In this document: positions 33,631 through 36,454 of the stretch, piece after piece | Numbering within the stretch: the first letter of the stretch is position 1 | Layout: each line of letters begins with the position of its first letter | Assembly: GCA_938005265.1 (NCBI GenBank) | Contig: CALLOA010000045.1 | Span: 1 to 36,454, forward strand | Direction of reading: 5' to 3' | DNA length: 36,454 nt | DNA from: an uncultured Granulosicoccaceae bacterium | GTDB taxonomy: Bacteria; Pseudomonadota; Gammaproteobacteria; Granulosicoccales; Granulosicoccaceae | Notes under the pieces: model-generated | Databases searched by the model: none | Told to the model about the DNA's origin: nothing | The model's input: the letters and a program-made list of their open reading frames with translations, nothing else | Program-made: the position numbers and the translations under genes

Positions 33631-34342
33631 GGTATTTTCACCCCGGTCGTTTTATCACTCAGCAACCGTATTAACTTCAGTCCAAGCAGTTACGTTTGAA
33701 CCGTAAAAAATCTTCAGCAACGCGAAAAATGGTCTTCTATTCCAATACCAGATTTCCCTTGCCACATTGAGCCAGCACCTTACTTGCGTCAGCGATTCAT
33801 TTACACAACTAACGTAACGGCAGTACGAACCTGTAAATTGATGTTCAGCATTGACACTTGTTGCGGTTTTACCGGACCGTGTCCGCTGAACAGCGCAAGC
33901 TAATCGCGACAACAAGATGTGACCTGCAACACGCTTAGCATGCAACCACTGCCATATTTGTTAAGACGAGCGGCTACTTCTGATGTGACTCTAGTGAATT
34001 AAAGCATTGGATGTAACCGACTAAAGCTATAGTCAGTATTGGAGTTAACGATGCTTGTCAGAGGACTTCACAAACTGCTCTATGCACAGTAATTAAGCTA
34101 CAAAGCCAAATTCCAGTGAGATCTGACGGGGGGTGGCACCAGAGCCGTCTCGTTAAGCAAACTGTTACCTGACACATGTCAAAAAACGGGCAGGATTTAA
34201 TCTTTTAACAGTTACTTAACAATGTGCAGGTAGACAAACTACAAGAAATTTTTTTCGAATTTTGCGAGACACTAAACCCTGCCACCTCTGCACATGAGCA
34301 GACGGGTAGCAGGGTTAGTATAAGAGAACCAGCAGCGCTGAA
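33631..34342. other. 712-nt intergenic region between sucD and the ketopantoate reductase-like gene
   Basis: No conserved gene is seen. A 96-codon minus-strand frame (33945-33655) is rejected. The right part is rich in inverted repeats: TGACA-CA-TGTCA at 34170-34181 inside AACTGTTA/TAACAGTT (34160-34167 with 34206-34213), GACGG/CCGTC (34125-34149), a 7-T run at 34249-34255, and the strong sucD-distal hairpin. A 13-codon frame with a good ribosome site lies at 34051-34092 (see findings). Confidence 0.5.
34275..34316 (-). terminator. Strong hairpin downstream of sucCD
   Basis: AACCCTGC (34275-34282) pairs with GCAGGGTT (34309-34316), ACC (34284-34286) with GGT (34305-34307), and TCTGC (34287-34291) with GCAGA (34298-34302), giving 16 pairs around a 6-nt loop. 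It lies 27 nt past the sucD stop. No T-run follows at once on the minus strand, so it is either a Rho-assisted end or a 3'-protecting structure. Confidence 0.5.
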
Positions 34343-35215
34343 TTACCAGCCGGTGGCTTTTTTGACTGCCTGGCCAAGCTCAGCGGGTGAGCGGGTGATC
34401 GTTGCACCAGCAGCTTCAAGAGCGGCAAATTTATCATCAGCCGTACCTTTGCCGCCCGCAATGATAGCCCCGGCATGCCCCATACGTTTTCCAGGAGGTG
34501 CAGTAACGCCCGCGATATAAGCGGCGACCGGCTTGGTGACATTACTCTTGATGAATTCAGCTGCCTCTTCTTCTGCCGAACCACCAATCTCACCTACCAT
34601 CAGGATCGCTTCAGTTTGCGGATCTTCCTGAAACAGGGCCAATGCATCAATAAAGTTGGTACCGGGAATCGGGTCACCACCTATGCCGATACAGGTGCTC
34701 TGCCCATAACCCAGATCAGAGGTTTGTTTAACACACTCATAAGTCAGGGTACCGGAACGCGAAACCACACCGACCTTGCCGGCACTATGAATGGAACCCG
34801 GCATGATGCCGATCTTGCATTCTCCCGGAGTAATCACACCCGGACAGTTCGGACCAATCAGCCGCACACCGTTTTGCGTTACCGCAATTTTGGCTTCCAG
34901 CATATCAAGCGTGGGTATACCTTCGGTGATACACACGATCAAAGGTACGCCTGCATCAGCCGCTTCAATAATCGAATCCTTGCAAAAGGCCGCCGGTACA
35001 TAAATAACACTGGCATCAGCACCCGTTTCATCAACGGCATTACGAACCGTGTTGAAAACCGGCAAGTCGAGATGCTTGGAACCACCTTTACCCGGCGTCA
35101 CACCGCCGACCATTTTGGTACCGTATTCGATTGCCTGCTCTGAATGAAACGTACCCTGGCCACCTGTCATACCCTGACAGATCACTTTGGTATTCTTGTT
35201 GATTAAGACGCTCAT
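34343..35215 (-). CDS. sucD: Succinyl-CoA synthetase alpha subunit
   Basis: 290-aa subunit that carries the phosphohistidine and binds CoA. The N-terminal CoA-binding fold starts [20 protein letters not shown]. Conserved segments are [20 protein letters not shown] and [12 protein letters not shown]. The active histidine is His247 in [15 protein letters not shown] (His246 in E. coli). The start overlaps the sucC stop by four bases (ATGA), which couples the two subunits. Confidence 0.98.
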   Translation of the reverse strand: MSVLINKNTKVICQGMTGGQGTFHSEQAIEYGTKMVGGVTPGKGGSKHLDLPVFNTVRNAVDETGADASVIYVPAAFCKDSIIEAADAGVPLIVCITEGIPTLDMLEAKIAVTQNGVRLIGPNCPGVITPGECKIGIMPGSIHSAGKVGVVSRSGTLTYECVKQTSDLGYGQSTCIGIGGDPIPGTNFIDALALFQEDPQTEAILMVGEIGGSAEEEAAEFIKSNVTKPVAAYIAGVTAPPGKRMGHAGAIIAGGKGTADDKFAALEAAGATITRSPAELGQAVKKATGW

Positions 35216-36381
35216 GCTGCACCCCCGATTGACGCCACGGCTTTTTTCGCAGCATCCCCGAGATCGCTGGCTGAAATCAGATTAAGACCACTCTTGTCGA
35301 GCAATTCAATACCTTCTTTGGCTTTGGTACCTTCGAGCCTCACCACCACCGGTACCTCAATGCCAACATCTGCCACCGCACCAATGATGCCTTCCGCGAT
35401 AAGGTCACAGCGCACGATGCCGCCAAAGATATTAACCAGAATTGCTTTCACATCGGGGTCTGAAAGAATAATTTTCAGTGCCTCTTCAACCCGCTCCTTG
35501 GTCGCACCTCCACCTACATCCAGAAAGTTGGCTGGCTGCCCGCCGCTCAGTTTGATAATGTCCATGGTTGCCATGGCCAGGCCCGCACCATTTACCATGC
35601 ACCCGATATTGCCTTCCAGGGCAACATAGTTGAGATCCCATTCGGAGGCCCGCAGTTCACGCTCATCTTCCTGCGTCTTGTCCTGCAACTCAGCCAGATC
35701 TTTGTGTCGGTACAGTGCATTGCCGTCAATATTGATCTTGCCGTCCAGACACAGCAGATCACCTTCTTTGGTAATAACCAGCGGATTAATTTCTACCAGC
35801 GCCAGGTCTTTTTCGACAAACAATTTGCACAAACCACCCAACAGCGTACCAAACTGTTTCATCTGCTCTTTGTTAAAACCGAGCCCGAATGCCAACTCAC
35901 GCACCTGGTAAGGCATGAGCCCTACCAGCGGATCAAGACTCGCCTTGAGAATTTTCTCCGGCGTTTCGTGAGCCACGGTTTCGATATCCATACCACCTTC
36001 AGTGGATGCCATAATGACAACACGCTGACTGGCGCGGTCAATGACCATTCCGAGATACAACTCATCTTCGATGTTGCAAGTCTCTTCAACCAGCATAAAG
36101 TTGATTGGCTGACCATCAGCATCAGTCTGGATGGTGACGAGGTTTGTACCCAAAAGGCTCTTGGCATAGTCACGAGCTTCATCAGCCGTATCAACCAGCT
36201 TCACCCCACCTGCCTTACCACGCCCACCAGCATGGACTTGTGCTTTTACTACGACCTTGGATGTGCTGAGCTTACCCATTGCGTTCGCCACATCATCAGC
36301 GGTGTTCGCAACAATACTCTCCGGCACCGGCATGCCATAACTCTTGAACAGAGCCTTGGCCTGGTACTCGTGTAGATTCAT
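35212..36381 (-). CDS. sucC: Succinyl-CoA synthetase beta subunit
   Basis: 389-aa ATP-grasp subunit that makes ATP or GTP and succinate from succinyl-CoA in the TCA cycle. The start is [21 protein letters not shown]. The nucleotide-binding segments [20 protein letters not shown] and [12 protein letters not shown] are intact, and the C-terminal domain has [20 protein letters not shown] and [17 protein letters not shown] lies about seven bases before the ATG. E. coli SucC is 388 aa. Upstream sucAB genes, if present, would be beyond the right edge. Confidence 0.98.
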   Translation of the reverse strand: MNLHEYQAKALFKSYGMPVPESIVANTADDVANAMGKLSTSKVVVKAQVHAGGRGKAGGVKLVDTADEARDYAKSLLGTNLVTIQTDADGQPINFMLVEETCNIEDELYLGMVIDRASQRVVIMASTEGGMDIETVAHETPEKILKASLDPLVGLMPYQVRELAFGLGFNKEQMKQFGTLLGGLCKLFVEKDLALVEINPLVITKEGDLLCLDGKINIDGNALYRHKDLAELQDKTQEDERELRASEWDLNYVALEGNIGCMVNGAGLAMATMDIIKLSGGQPANFLDVGGGATKERVEEALKIILSDPDVKAILVNIFGGIVRCDLIAEGIIGAVADVGIEVPVVVRLEGTKAKEGIELLDKSGLNLISASDLGDAAKKAVASIGGAA

Positions 36382-36427
36382 TAAAATCTCCGATTTACTT
36401 GTTTAACTAAAAATTGATGTCTGAAAC

Positions 36428-36440
36428 TGGTTTGAAACCA
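36428..36440. promoter_or_regulatory. 13-bp palindrome upstream of sucC
   Basis: TGGTTT-G-AAACCA lies 47-59 bp before the sucC start, in the expected promoter or leader region. It may be an operator. The upstream context is cut by the window edge. Confidence 0.25.
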
Positions 36441-36454
36441 AAAAGAATGGCCAA

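Noticed and set aside
33655..33945. 96-codon minus-strand frame after sucD
   Set aside because: Composition is unlike a protein family and no ribosome site is visible.

Overview
The window reads as chromosome of a free-living gammaproteobacterium. The left 14 kb is collinear with the classic gammaproteobacterial block aspS-nudB-yebC-ruvCAB-ybgC-tolQRAB-pal-cpoB. An L_180-type NAD-glutamate dehydrogenase, succinyl-CoA synthetase and several C1 and dioxygenase genes suggest a heterotroph living on amino acids and methylated compounds. A marine lineage of the Granulosicoccus kind is possible, but that is a guess. No rRNA, tRNA, CRISPR array, insertion sequence or phage gene was seen.

Layout. 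(1) Positions 1-13731, all minus strand: aspS, nudB, an alpha/beta hydrolase, yebC, ruvC, ruvA, ruvB, then after a 499-nt gap ybgC, tolQ, tolR, tolA, tolB, pal and a cpoB cut by the left window edge. This block serves translation, Holliday-junction repair and outer-membrane constriction. TolA is unusually long (725 aa). AspRS carries the two residues linked to non-discriminating enzymes. (2) 13732-14249: a divergent intergenic region rich in hairpins. (3) 14250-20406, plus strand: a PfkB/adenosine kinase and a 1630-aa NAD-glutamate dehydrogenase, closed by a small terminator. (4) 20546-20833, minus strand: a small GlsB/YeaQ-type membrane protein. (5) 21110-28999, plus strand: a PaaG-like isomerase and then a seven-gene cobalamin-dependent C1 module. 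(6) 29150-33630: a mixed region with a hypothetical exported protein, a YHS-domain protein, a TauD-type dioxygenase, an NnrU-like membrane protein and a ketopantoate-reductase-like protein. (7) 34343-36381, minus strand: sucD and sucC.

The most notable part is the C1 module (22172-28999). It encodes a corrinoid protein, a DUF1638 protein, a small protein of the misnamed 'virulence factor' family, MetV (cysteine-rich MTHFR_C), MetF, a pterin-dependent corrinoid methyltransferase and a RACo-type corrinoid reactivator. Inferred flow: a methyl group on the corrinoid protein passes to tetrahydrofolate through the DHPS-fold methyltransferase, MetVF oxidises methyl-THF to methylene-THF, and the ferredoxin/ASKHA protein rescues oxidised Co(II). 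No MttB/MtgB-type enzyme that loads the methyl group is present here, so the substrate and the loading enzyme are unknown, and DUF1638 is a candidate. The corrinoid protein has a very acidic N-terminus, while both partners that must dock with it end in arginine-rich tails.

Limits: all names rest on reading motifs in the translations. No database search, structure prediction or folding calculation was run. Promoters and hairpins were found by eye.
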